From SXOA01 sp964444865 (GTDB lineage: Bacteria; Planctomycetota; Planctomycetia; Pirellulales; Pirellulaceae), in NCBI GenBank assembly GCA_964444865.1, contig CAYUJE010000093.1:1-20898 (forward strand): 20,898 nt of DNA, read 5' to 3'. Every line of letters starts with the position of its first letter. Position 1 is the stretch's first letter. Both the position numbers and the translations under genes were made by a program. This document shows, piece after piece, positions 8,006-15,465 of the stretch. Below the pieces are notes generated by a model. It did not search any database. It saw only the letters and a program-made list of their open reading frames with translations, and was not told the origin of the DNA.

Positions 8006-9397
8006 CTATCTTGGCCGCGCCGCGGCCACACCCACCAAGTCATACTCCTGAGAAGCGACAATCTGCGTCGGCACAATTTGGCCGGACTTGAGCTTGAAGC
8101 GGTCACCCGTGACGAACACCAGGCCGTCCACGTCGGGGGCGTCCGCCTGACTGCGGCCGACGAAGACGTTGTTCTCCCCTTCGACCGGTTGATCGAGGAT
8201 CACGTCCAGTGTCTTGCCGACCTGAGCTTCGTTCCAGGCGAACGAGATTTCCTGCTGCACCTGCATCAGTTCGTCGCGGCGAGCTTCCTTCACTTCCTCA
8301 GGCAGGTGATCGTCCAGGTTGATGGCGGGCGTTCCCGGCTCATAGGAATAGGTGAAGACTCCCATCCGCTCGAACTTCTGCTCCCGCACAAAGCCAGCCA
8401 TTTCCTGAAACTGCTCGTCGGTCTCGCCGGGGAAGCCGGTGATAAATGTCGTTCGCATCGTTAAGTTGGGAATCCGCGTCCGGAGCTTACCGATGAGATT
8501 TTCCGTTTCGCTGCGCGTCACGCGGCGAGCCATTCGGCGGAGCATCGTGTCGTTGATGTGCTGCAAGGGCATGTCAATGTACGGAACAATCCGTTTGCTG
8601 CCCGCAATCACGTCTGCCAGTTCATCGGTGATGTACATCGGATAGAAGTACATCAGCCGCAGCCAATCGATTCCCTGCACCTCTTCCAGCTTGCGGAGCA
8701 GTTCCGTCAGCCGCGGTTCGCCATAGAGGTCCATGCCGTAATAAGTAGTGTCCTGGGCGACGATGATGATTTCCCGCGCGCCGTCGGCCACCAATTGCTC
8801 GGCTTCCTTGATAATGGCTTCAATCGGCTTGCTGGCATGTTTGCCGCGCATCTTGGGGATAGCGCAGAACGTGCAAAGCCGGTCGCATCCTTCGGAGATT
8901 TTGAGATAAGCAAAATGCCTCGGCGTGATGCGAAGCCGCTCGGTATCCGGCAGGGCCCGAATCGGGGCGGGCTGAAAGACGGTTCGTTGCTCTTCTAAAT
9001 TGCCGACCAGCCGATCGGCGACGCGGGTGATTTCTTCGCGCCCAAACACACCTACCAAATAGTCGATGCTCGGCCGTTCGATCAGCAAATCCTCTTTCTG
9101 CCGCTCGGCCAGGCAGCCCGAGACGATCACCCCTTTGATCCCCCCCGCTTTTTTCAGGGCCAGCATTTCGTCAATGGCCGAAAACGACTCCGTCCGCGCC
9201 CGCTCAATGAACCCGCAGGTATTGACCACCACAAAATCCGCCCCATCCGGCTCATTTACCAGTTGGTAGCCGTCTATTTTGAGCAGGCCGAGCATCCGCT
9301 CGCTATCGACCAGATTTTTCGGACACCCCAGGCTGACGAACGCGTACGTCCCCTTCGGCTCGGCTTTTTTCGGTTGGTCTAGGTACGTACGGGGCAA
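8006..9397 (-). CDS. rimO: Ribosomal protein S12 methylthiotransferase RimO
   Basis: Radical-SAM enzyme that adds a methylthio group to a conserved Asp of ribosomal protein S12, using two [4Fe-4S] clusters. Motifs in order: an N-terminal UPF0004 domain with SLGCPKNLVDSE, VVVNTCGFI and VSGCLAER (three cluster cysteines); the radical-SAM motif EGCDRLCTFCAIP (CxxxCxxC); then TTFITGFPGETDEQF; and a C-terminal TRAM domain (FVGRSQADAPDVDG). NLVDSE and the TRAM sequence fit RimO better than MiaB. No ATG lies before the first motif. The chosen start is TTG at 9397 with GGAG 8 nt upstream, giving 463 aa; TTG at 9415 would give 469 aa. The downstream membrane-protein gene follows after 33 bp. Confidence 0.94.
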   Translation of the reverse strand: MPRTYLDQPKKAEPKGTYAFVSLGCPKNLVDSERMLGLLKIDGYQLVNEPDGADFVVVNTCGFIERARTESFSAIDEMLALKKAGGIKGVIVSGCLAERQKEDLLIERPSIDYLVGVFGREEITRVADRLVGNLEEQRTVFQPAPIRALPDTERLRITPRHFAYLKISEGCDRLCTFCAIPKMRGKHASKPIEAIIKEAEQLVADGAREIIIVAQDTTYYGMDLYGEPRLTELLRKLEEVQGIDWLRLMYFYPMYITDELADVIAGSKRIVPYIDMPLQHINDTMLRRMARRVTRSETENLIGKLRTRIPNLTMRTTFITGFPGETDEQFQEMAGFVREQKFERMGVFTYSYEPGTPAINLDDHLPEEVKEARRDELMQVQQEISFAWNEAQVGKTLDVILDQPVEGENNVFVGRSQADAPDVDGLVFVTGDRFKLKSGQIVPTQIVASQEYDLVGVAAARPR

Positions 9398-9511
9398 CGG
9401 ACAGGCTCCAGGCAAGAGAAAAAGACAATCTTTTAAGTCTAGGGGAGCCCGCCGACCCTGACGAGGGGCAAAAAGCCAAATCCTGCCCGTTTTTTAAGCA
9501 ATTTGGGGACG

Positions 9512-9543
9512 AAAAAAGCCGCCCGACATCCGTCGCAGCGGCT
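9512..9543 (-). terminator. Intrinsic terminator downstream of tRNA-Arg
   Basis: On the minus strand an outer stem AGCCGC/GCGGCT (9538-9543 with 9517-9522) and an inner stem CGAC/GTCG are followed by a run of six T (9512-9517). It lies about 6 nt after the tRNA 3' end, so it should end the tRNA transcript before rimO. Confidence 0.8.
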
Positions 9544-9548
9544 TCAAG

Positions 9549-9622
<74 letters not shown>

Positions 9623-9652
9623 GCGAATGGGCGGAGCCCAAGGCGTGTCTGT

Positions 9653-9680
9653 ATCTTAGGAGAGACGCGGGGGGTGTCAA
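9653..9680 (-). promoter_or_regulatory. Promoter of tRNA-Arg
   Basis: On the minus strand a perfect -35 TTGACA (9675-9680), a 16-nt spacer and TAAGAT (9653-9658) lie about 30 nt upstream of the tRNA 5' end. Spacing and position fit a sigma-70-type stable-RNA promoter. Confidence 0.6.
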
Positions 9681-9707
9681 GGCGGTTTGTGCGTGCAAGC
9701 GGTTGGC

Positions 9708-10340
9708 TCATTTGGCCTTACGCACTTGTCGCCGGGGCCGCCCGATCTCGGCACCTTCCAGACTCAGCATCCGTTCCTTGAGGCAAATTCCCTGCGGCGC
9801 CGAGAAGCCGCCGAGAGAGCCCGCTGAGCCGACGACACGGTGGCAGGGTATGACGATAGGAAAGCGATTACGGGACATCACCGAACCAACGGCCCGAGCC
9901 GCGCCGGGATAGCCGGCCAGTTCTGCCAATTCGCCATAAGTCCGCGTTCGTCCCGCGGCGATGCGGCGGCAGCGGTCCACGACTTTCTTTTGAAAAGGGC
10001 TAAGATGAGCCAGTTCCAACGGCACATCCCCGAAGGTGACGGCTCTGTCACCGGCTGCATAGGATTGGATTCGCTGGGCAAGTTCCTGCACAAATTCCGA
10101 CGGCTCGCTTGTGGGGTGCGCGTCGCGCGACGAGAGCGAAGCGATGGCGGCTGTTTCGGAACTGTGCCCGATGGAAATGCGGGTCACCACATTCCCGCGC
10201 CAGGCGATCGCTACCGCTCCGAGTTCCGTAGGGAATGCAAAACACTGTTCATTTTCCAGCGAGACGGGTGAACCCGCTGCAGATTTTCGGGTCTGTTTGA
10301 TAGCTCCTCGGCGCCCACGCTTTGTGGTTGATGTCGCCAT
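9708..10340 (-). CDS. ogt: Methylated-DNA--[protein]-cysteine S-methyltransferase (O6-alkylguanine repair)
   Basis: Suicide repair protein that moves the alkyl group from O6-alkylguanine in DNA to its own cysteine. 210 aa from ATG 10340. Seen: an N-terminal Lys/Arg-rich stretch (1-20), a ribonuclease-H-like N-terminal domain (about 30-105), then the DNA-binding methyltransferase domain with FQKKVVDRCRRIAAGRTRTYGELA (helix-turn-helix), RAVGSVMSRN (arginine-finger helix) and the active site IPCHRVV with Cys166. Length and the lack of an AraC-type domain fit Ogt/MGMT rather than Ada. It is divergent from the 247-aa unknown gene, with 153 bp between. The basic N- and C-terminal tails (RPRRQVRKAK at the end) probably help DNA contact; that is inference. 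Confidence 0.93.
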   Translation of the reverse strand: MATSTTKRGRRGAIKQTRKSAAGSPVSLENEQCFAFPTELGAVAIAWRGNVVTRISIGHSSETAAIASLSSRDAHPTSEPSEFVQELAQRIQSYAAGDRAVTFGDVPLELAHLSPFQKKVVDRCRRIAAGRTRTYGELAELAGYPGAARAVGSVMSRNRFPIVIPCHRVVGSAGSLGGFSAPQGICLKERMLSLEGAEIGRPRRQVRKAK

Positions 10341-10385
10341 TTTTCAGCACTCCTTGTGCGAATTCAGGTTAGAAACCAGACCCTG

Positions 10386-10412
10386 TTGAAAACCAGCCAT
10401 GCAAATTATAAT
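10386..10412 (+). promoter_or_regulatory. Putative promoter of the 247-aa unknown gene
   Basis: TTGAAA (10386-10391), a 15-nt spacer and a perfect TATAAT (10407-10412) lie about 80 nt before the ATG at 10494, in the divergent spacer with ogt. The spacer is short, but the -10 is exact. Confidence 0.45.
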
Positions 10413-10493
10413 GGGTGTCCTCAAGCGGTCAGTATACGATATTGACGAAGGAACAGAATCAGCGGGCCGTTCGACCAGCGAAAGGAACCACGC

Positions 10494-11237
10494 ATGGGCC
10501 GGTATAACTCCGTGAGTGACGACTACTACGTCAACATGAATCTAAACACGGAGATGGAACTTCCGCAGAGCCGCGAAACGGTGCTGCACTTCTTCGAGCA
10601 GGTCAAAAAGTCCTATCCCAGCATGCGGAATTTCTACAGCCGCGAACGGGGAGAGTTTGTCCTGGAGGAGGACAAGGACAAGGGAGAATATCGCTGGGCC
10701 AGCATCGAAAACCGACGCGTTTGCTCCGGCTATGTGAATCCTCCCAACCCGGAAGAGGCCCTGAGGCAGCATGCGCTGATCCTCGATATGGTGCCGTTCA
10801 TGCTCTCCATGAGCCCGCTCGACTGCGAATCGCTCAATGTGATGTACGGGTTCGATTTCAACTATCGGGGGAATCACAACCAACTGCTGGCCGATGCGCT
10901 GGGAGTGCTCCCCGCGTTCGACAAAATGACCCATATTCCCGGCGCGACGATCCTGGCAGCGGAGCCGTCGATACAATTCGCCCTGGATGAGGATTGCCGC
11001 ACGCAGTGCCGCCTTTCCATCGAAAGCCGCACCAGCGCCTTCCATGTGCGGATGAAGGAATACCCTGAAGAACAGCTGAGCGTCTACTTCACCGCCCGCC
11101 GCTACGGCAGCCTGCAAACGGGGGAGACATTCGTCACCGCCATGAACCGCCTGGCCGAAGCCTGCCGCGACATCATCGACAACTACATCGTGGAAAACGT
11201 CCTGCGGCCGTTGCAGCAGACGATTGCGATTAGTTAG
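10494..11237 (+). CDS. Conserved-looking protein of unknown function (247 aa)
   Basis: I do not recognise a family with a known job; similar proteins of this size starting MGRYNSVSDDYYVNMNLNTE seem to me typical of planctomycetes, from memory only. The protein is soluble: no signal peptide, no transmembrane segment. It is rich in charged residues, with an acidic cluster around LEEDKDKGEYRW, a central motif ESLNVMYGFDFNYRGNHNQLL, and a C-terminal helix-rich part (RLAEACRDIIDNYIVENVLRPLQ). No catalytic signature is apparent. The start is ATG 10494 with AAGGA 8 nt upstream. It stands alone: divergent from ogt, with 200 bp before the molybdoenzyme operon. Downstream, a hairpin CGGGTT/AACCCG (11318-11338) lacks a T-tract. 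Confidence 0.8.
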   Translation: MGRYNSVSDDYYVNMNLNTEMELPQSRETVLHFFEQVKKSYPSMRNFYSRERGEFVLEEDKDKGEYRWASIENRRVCSGYVNPPNPEEALRQHALILDMVPFMLSMSPLDCESLNVMYGFDFNYRGNHNQLLADALGVLPAFDKMTHIPGATILAAEPSIQFALDEDCRTQCRLSIESRTSAFHVRMKEYPEEQLSVYFTARRYGSLQTGETFVTAMNRLAEACRDIIDNYIVENVLRPLQQTIAIS

Positions 11238-11347
11238 TTTCAACTTGTTCCCACGCTCCGCCTGAGCACGTCCTCTCCGCTCGCAGGTGCAAAACCTTCT
11301 TTTGCTACTGGGCAAGTCGGGTTCGTGAAGAAAACCCGCACCCTTGA

Positions 11348-11375
11348 TTGTTTCCATTTTCCCAGGCCGTATAAT
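11348..11375 (+). promoter_or_regulatory. Putative promoter of the molybdoenzyme operon
   Basis: A perfect TATAAT (11370-11375) is preceded at 16 nt by a poor -35 (TTGTTT, 11348-11353). The start codon of the first operon gene is about 62 nt downstream. Confidence 0.45.
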
Positions 11376-11376
11376 C

Positions 11377-11398
11377 GCCAGCCGGTAGACCGACTGGC
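11377..11398 (+). promoter_or_regulatory. Dyad overlapping the probable transcription start (operator candidate)
   Basis: GCCAG (11377-11381) pairs with CTGGC (11394-11398), and inside them CGGT (11383-11386) pairs with ACCG (11389-11392), giving a near-symmetrical 22-bp dyad. It begins one base after the -10 box, where a repressor operator would lie. A second small hairpin CCGC/GCGG follows at 11399-11411. No regulator gene is adjacent. Confidence 0.3.
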
Positions 11399-11437
11399 CC
11401 GCTTCAGGCGGACATAGCTCGTACAAAGGAATTCTCC

Positions 11438-12043
11438 ATGGATCGCACGCATACCAAGCCCCCTTCGGGCTTCAGTCGCCGCGACTTCCTCCGCGGCTCC
11501 GGGGCGGTGGCCGCGGCTGGGGCGATTGTTTCGCAGACTCAGGCAATTGCCCAGGAAGCCAAAGGGACCCGCATCATCGCTGGGGAACAAGCTCTCACTT
11601 TGAACGTCAACGGCAAAGACGTGAAGGTGAAAGCCGAGCCCCGGACAACGCTGCTGGAAGTTCTCCGCTATCAGCTCGACCTGACCGGTGCCAAGCCGGT
11701 GAGCAGCGATGCCTCCAGCGGGGCCAGCACGGTGCTGATCGACGGCAAACCGGCCTCCGCCAGCGTGGAACTCGCGGTTCGCTGTGTCGGCAAAAAAATC
11801 GCCACGGTCGAAAGCCTCGCCAAGGACCCGGTTCCAGCCGCGTTCGTCGCTTGCGATGCCCAGCAGTGCGGTTTCTGCACGCCGGGCTTTGTGGTGGCGA
11901 CGCGGGCGTTTCTTAATAAGAACCCCAAGGCCACGGAAGAAGAAGTGCGGAAGGGTCTCAACGGCAATATCTGTCGCTGCGGCACTTATGCCAACGTCAT
12001 TCATGCGGCCTTGATGGTCGTGAAGGGAGGGGCCAATGGCTGA
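11438..12043 (+). CDS. Xanthine-dehydrogenase-family small Fe-S subunit, Tat-exported, lacking the plant-type cluster ligands
   Basis: Electron-transfer subunit of a molybdenum hydroxylase. 201 aa. Residues 10-40 form a twin-arginine signal (FSRRDFLRGSGAVAAAGA), so the complex is probably exported folded. Residues 50-115 align with the plant-type ferredoxin domain, but the motif G-x-K-x-G-C-D-x-G-x-C-G-A-C reads GAKPVSSDASSGASTVL here: the expected ligands are Ser89, Ser94 and Ser97, and the fourth is Ser109, all AGC codons. The C-terminal helical domain keeps its own cluster: QCGFCTPG (C144, C147) and NICRCGTY (C179, C181). Two further cysteines (C116, C139) are present. The start is ATG 11438 with AAGG 8 nt upstream. 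It overlaps the large-subunit gene by 8 nt, so translation is coupled. The intact remainder argues against a pseudogene. Confidence 0.92.
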   Translation: MDRTHTKPPSGFSRRDFLRGSGAVAAAGAIVSQTQAIAQEAKGTRIIAGEQALTLNVNGKDVKVKAEPRTTLLEVLRYQLDLTGAKPVSSDASSGASTVLIDGKPASASVELAVRCVGKKIATVESLAKDPVPAAFVACDAQQCGFCTPGFVVATRAFLNKNPKATEEEVRKGLNGNICRCGTYANVIHAALMVVKGGANG

Positions 12044-14294
12044 GGAAAAAACCATCGTGACCAGTTCGGATGACATTTATGCCTGGCCCGCGAAGGATAA
12101 GACTTCACTGCTCGGAAAACGAATGCAGCGCGCGGATGGCATGCCCAAATCCACCGGCACCGCCAAGTACACTTACGACATCAACCTCAAGAATCAGCTC
12201 ATCGCCAAGGGGCTTGGCTGTCCGCACGCTCACTGCAAAATCATCTCCATCGACACCGCCGCTGCCGAGAAACTGCCCGGCGTGGTGAAAATCGAGGTTC
12301 TTAAACCCGAGCCGATGGGGGACAAAAAGGATTGGGAAATCGAGTGGCAGGGTGAACTTCTCGCCGTCGTCGCCGCCGAAAGCGAAGGTGCCGCGGCCGA
12401 AGGGGTCGCCGCCATTAAGGTGGAGTACGAAAAGCTGCCGGTCTTTGTCGAAGAAGACAATCTAGAAGGGGCCAAAAAGGCGGGCCGCACGTTTCCCGGC
12501 GGCGGCAAGACGCAGACGGAAAAAGAAGCCGGCGATGACGACGACGAAAAAGAATTCGCTGCCAAGGAAATCGAACGCCTGCTCAAAGCCTCGGCCCATG
12601 TCGTCGAAGGGTATTACGGCATCGATACTATCACTCACTGCTGCCTGGAGCCGCATGGCAGCACGGTCGAATGGGTCGATGGGAAATTGATCGCCCATCT
12701 TTCCACGCAAAACGTCTCCGGCACCGACGAGCAGTTCGCCGCCGGCCTGAAAATCACTGCCGACGATGTCACGGTCCACTGCGACTATATCGGCGGCGGG
12801 TTCGGCAGCAAATTCGCCCCGGATTACTGGGCCATCGCGGCGGCTCGGATCAGCAAGGCCACCGGCCGCCCGGTCAAGTTCATGCTCGACCGAGACCAGG
12901 AACTCAAGCTCGGCGGCAATCGCCCCAGCGGCTACATCAAGGTTCGCCTGGGTGCCGACAAGGACGGTATCGTCAACGTCTGGGACAGCGAACATTGGGG
13001 CTCCGGCGGTGCCACGCAGAACGGCTCGGGCGTCGGCCACGGGGTCATTCCCTATGTCTTCTCTCCCAAGAACTTCCGCCGGACCGCGACAAATATCAAA
13101 AACAACGCCGCTCCCAACCGGGCCTGGCGGGCTCCCAACCATCCGCAGGCCTGCGCCATCACGCAAACCGCGTATGACGACATCGCCGCCAAAATGGGTG
13201 CGGACAGCTACGACATCTTCCTGAAAAACCTCGGCACCGACGAGGCTCCTCTCGTTTCCGGGGCCAAGCCCTCGGTTTATGCGGGAGAGATGGAAGTTGC
13301 CGCCAAACTCATGGACTGGAAGGCCAAATGGCATCCCCATGGGAAAGGCAAGGCCAAAGGCTCCGTGGTGGAAGGATTGGGCATGGCTCTCCACACCTGG
13401 GGCGGCAGTGCCAACTCCTCCAGTGTCCTGCTGAAGATTTATCCCGACGGCAGCGTTGAGACCTTCTGCGGCACACAGGACTTGGGGACCGGCACCCGCA
13501 CTTCGTGTGCGATGGTTTTGGGCGAGACTCTGGGCCTCCCCATGGAAGCCATCAAGATCAACATCGGCTCGTCGAAGTATCCCGTCAGCGGACCTTCCGG
13601 CGGCAGCACCACCATCGGGGGCGTTTGCGAATCGCATCGCCGAGCCGGCGTGGACGCTCTGAGAAAACTCCTCGATCTGTCCGCGGCTAAACTCGGCGTG
13701 GAAGCGGCCGCTCTCAAGGCCGTTGGCGGCAAGATTGTCGGTGCCGGCGGCAAGAGCCTCACCTGGAAAGAAGCCTGCTCCCTGATCGGCATGAAGCCGC
13801 TGGAAGTGATAGGTAACTACAAGAGTGGAACCAAGAGCCCGCTCTCCAGCGTCACCGTCGGCGGTGTGCAGATGGCCCATGTCGCGGTGGACCGCGAAAC
13901 GGGTGTCGTCAAGATGCTGAAGTTTGTCGCCGTGCAGGACATGGGCCTAGTCGTCAGCCCCACGCAGGCCGAAAGCCAGATTTACGGCTCGGTCATCATG
14001 GGAATCGCCTACGCCCTGTTCGAATCTCGGATTCAAGATCCAACCACCGGCGCGGTCCTGAATGCCGAAATGAAGGACTACCGCCTCCCGCGGCTAGGAG
14101 ACATCGGCGAAATCGTGGTAAACCTCTACGAGCCCGAAAGCGAACGCTCTCGCGGCGTTATTGGCCTTGGTGAACCTCCGGTCATCAGCCCAGGTGCAGC
14201 GATCAGCAACGCCGTCGCCAACGCCCTTGGCGTCCGCGTCCCCGTCCTGCCGCTAACCCCCGACCGGGTGCTGGCGGCTTTGGCAAAGAAATAA
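12036..14294 (+). CDS. Xanthine-dehydrogenase-family molybdopterin-binding large subunit
   Basis: Catalytic subunit of a molybdenum hydroxylase; it holds the molybdopterin cofactor and hydroxylates or oxidises an unknown substrate. 752 aa, the usual length. Seen: an N-terminal a/b-hammerhead domain (GKRMQRADGMPKSTGTAKYTYD, about 27-140), an acidic insert (EAGDDDDEKEF), then cofactor-binding motifs DYIGGGFGSKF, RAWRAPNHPQ, GTQDLGTGTRT, SGPSGGSTTIGG, and the catalytic Glu region VIGLGEPP (Glu713) near the C-terminus. No signal peptide of its own, so it would travel with the Tat-targeted small subunit. The substrate class (purine, aldehyde, CO or aromatic) cannot be fixed; there is no CoxL-type AYRCSFR loop. 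The next operon gene follows after 179 bp. Confidence 0.94.
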   Translation: MAEEKTIVTSSDDIYAWPAKDKTSLLGKRMQRADGMPKSTGTAKYTYDINLKNQLIAKGLGCPHAHCKIISIDTAAAEKLPGVVKIEVLKPEPMGDKKDWEIEWQGELLAVVAAESEGAAAEGVAAIKVEYEKLPVFVEEDNLEGAKKAGRTFPGGGKTQTEKEAGDDDDEKEFAAKEIERLLKASAHVVEGYYGIDTITHCCLEPHGSTVEWVDGKLIAHLSTQNVSGTDEQFAAGLKITADDVTVHCDYIGGGFGSKFAPDYWAIAAARISKATGRPVKFMLDRDQELKLGGNRPSGYIKVRLGADKDGIVNVWDSEHWGSGGATQNGSGVGHGVIPYVFSPKNFRRTATNIKNNAAPNRAWRAPNHPQACAITQTAYDDIAAKMGADSYDIFLKNLGTDEAPLVSGAKPSVYAGEMEVAAKLMDWKAKWHPHGKGKAKGSVVEGLGMALHTWGGSANSSSVLLKIYPDGSVETFCGTQDLGTGTRTSCAMVLGETLGLPMEAIKINIGSSKYPVSGPSGGSTTIGGVCESHRRAGVDALRKLLDLSAAKLGVEAAALKAVGGKIVGAGGKSLTWKEACSLIGMKPLEVIGNYKSGTKSPLSSVTVGGVQMAHVAVDRETGVVKMLKFVAVQDMGLVVSPTQAESQIYGSVIMGIAYALFESRIQDPTTGAVLNAEMKDYRLPRLGDIGEIVVNLYEPESERSRGVIGLGEPPVISPGAAISNAVANALGVRVPVLPLTPDRVLAALAKK

Positions 14295-14299
14295 GTGGG

Positions 14300-14319
14300 G
14301 TAGGCTTCCAGCCTGCCCA
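14300..14319. repeat. Short palindrome after the large-subunit gene
   Basis: GGTAGGCT and AGCCTGCC (about 14300-14318) can form an 8-bp stem with one G-U pair and a 3-nt loop, just after the stop codon. No T-tract follows. It could weaken transcription into the FAD gene or stabilise the upstream mRNA end. Confidence 0.5.
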
Positions 14320-14329
14320 AGAGAATATA

Positions 14330-14439
14330 GAAATTTCAAATCTCAAACAAATTCAATAGGGGGAAATTGAGAATTAAGAACTCTTCGGTTTCTTGCTTTT
14401 GGCATTTGGAATTCCGATTTGTTTGAGATTTGAGATTTC
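14330..14439. repeat. 23-bp inverted repeat inside the molybdoenzyme operon
   Basis: Arms 14330-14352 (GAAATTTCAAATCTC...) and 14417-14439 match at 22 of 23 positions, with a 64-nt loop. It is AT-rich, unlike the genes on both sides, and fills most of the spacer between the large and FAD subunits. This looks like an inserted repeat element rather than a designed regulatory site. Confidence 0.75.
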
Positions 14440-14473
14440 CCATTTTGATTACCACTCCTCACGGAGACCCATC

Positions 14474-15463
14474 ATGAAATCCTTCGCCTATGCCTCGCCG
14501 ACGACCGAGGGAGAGGTTCTCTCTCTCCTCGCCGAGCCGGGAGAGATTGAAATCCTCGCCGGCGGTACCGATCTCGTCGGACTGATGAAAAAGATGATCA
14601 TCACGCCCGATCTGGTCGTGAACATCCTCGATATTCCGTCCCTCAAGACCATCGAGCAGCTCGACGACGGCGCGATCGCCATTGGGGCCGCGGTCACGCT
14701 GGATGAAGTCCTCGCCCATCCGTATCTCGACCCTTACCCCGCCATCGGTCAGGCCATCCAAGGCATCAGCAGCATGCAGTTGCAGTGCCAGGGAACCATC
14801 GGCGGCGAAGTCCTCCAGCGGCCGCAGTGCTGGTACTTCCGCGGCGGACGGGGCCTGCTGGGTGCGGGCGGCACCGCGGTGGAAGAAGGGGACAGCCGGT
14901 ATCACGCGATTTTTGCCAACGACGGCCCGGCTAAGTTCGTCTCGGCTTCCCGCATCGCCCCGGCACTGATTGCTTTGCATGCGACGGCGCGGGTGATTGG
15001 CCCCGCGAATGAGGATGAGCGGTACATCCCCATCGAGCAGCTCTTCCGTGTTCCCCGCCACGAAGGAGAGCGAGAAAACATCCTCGCTCGCGGCGAATTC
15101 CTCACGCACTTTGTGCTGCCGGAATGTCGCAACTTCGCCAGCGCGACTTATGAAGTTCGCCAGGGAGAAGGGCCCGATTTCCCGCTCGCCTCCGCGGCCG
15201 CTTCGCTCCGGATCGAAGACGGCATCGTCCGCGAAGCCGGAATCATCCTGGGCCAGGTCGCCCCCACCCCTTGGATTTCCTACGAAGCGATGAGCGCCAT
15301 CACAGGCCAGAGGGTCAACGAACAAACTGCTGAAGCCGCCGGCCTGGCTGCCATCGCTTCGGCCAATCCGCTCAGTCACAATTCCTACAAGTTGCAACTC
15401 GCCAAGACTGCCGTGAAGCGCGCCATCCTGCGTGCTGCCGGCCAGGAAACGGGAGGATTCTAA
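14474..15463 (+). CDS. Xanthine-dehydrogenase-family FAD-binding subunit
   Basis: FAD subunit that normally passes electrons from the Fe-S clusters to the final acceptor. 329 aa from ATG 14474, with GGAG about 8 nt upstream; a longer frame from 14393 would run through the repeat and is rejected. Seen: FAD pyrophosphate loop EILAGGTDLVGLMKK (27-40), a second FAD motif CQGTIGGEVLQRPQCWYFRG (105-124), SRYHAIF (141-147), and a C-terminal CO-dehydrogenase flavoprotein-type domain (about 200-320). The second motif has Gln and Glu where many relatives have Asn-x-A-T-I-G-G-N. No signal peptide. It ends 2 nt before the next ORF, whose ribosome binding site lies in its last codons. Confidence 0.92.
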   Translation: MKSFAYASPTTEGEVLSLLAEPGEIEILAGGTDLVGLMKKMIITPDLVVNILDIPSLKTIEQLDDGAIAIGAAVTLDEVLAHPYLDPYPAIGQAIQGISSMQLQCQGTIGGEVLQRPQCWYFRGGRGLLGAGGTAVEEGDSRYHAIFANDGPAKFVSASRIAPALIALHATARVIGPANEDERYIPIEQLFRVPRHEGERENILARGEFLTHFVLPECRNFASATYEVRQGEGPDFPLASAAASLRIEDGIVREAGIILGQVAPTPWISYEAMSAITGQRVNEQTAEAAGLAAIASANPLSHNSYKLQLAKTAVKRAILRAAGQETGGF

Positions 15464-15465
15464 TC

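Noticed and set aside
11240..12076. Minus-strand frame of 278 codons over the small subunit
   Set aside because: Opposite a gene with Tat signal and cluster motifs; no ribosome binding site or family features.
12462..13880. Long minus-strand frame (472 codons) opposite the Mo-subunit gene
   Set aside because: Shadow of a GC-rich coding strand; composition is Gly/Ala/Asp-rich with no recognisable motif, while the plus-strand gene is certain.
14459..15397. Minus-strand frame of 312 codons opposite the FAD subunit
   Set aside because: Same reason: mirror of a clear gene, with no motif.
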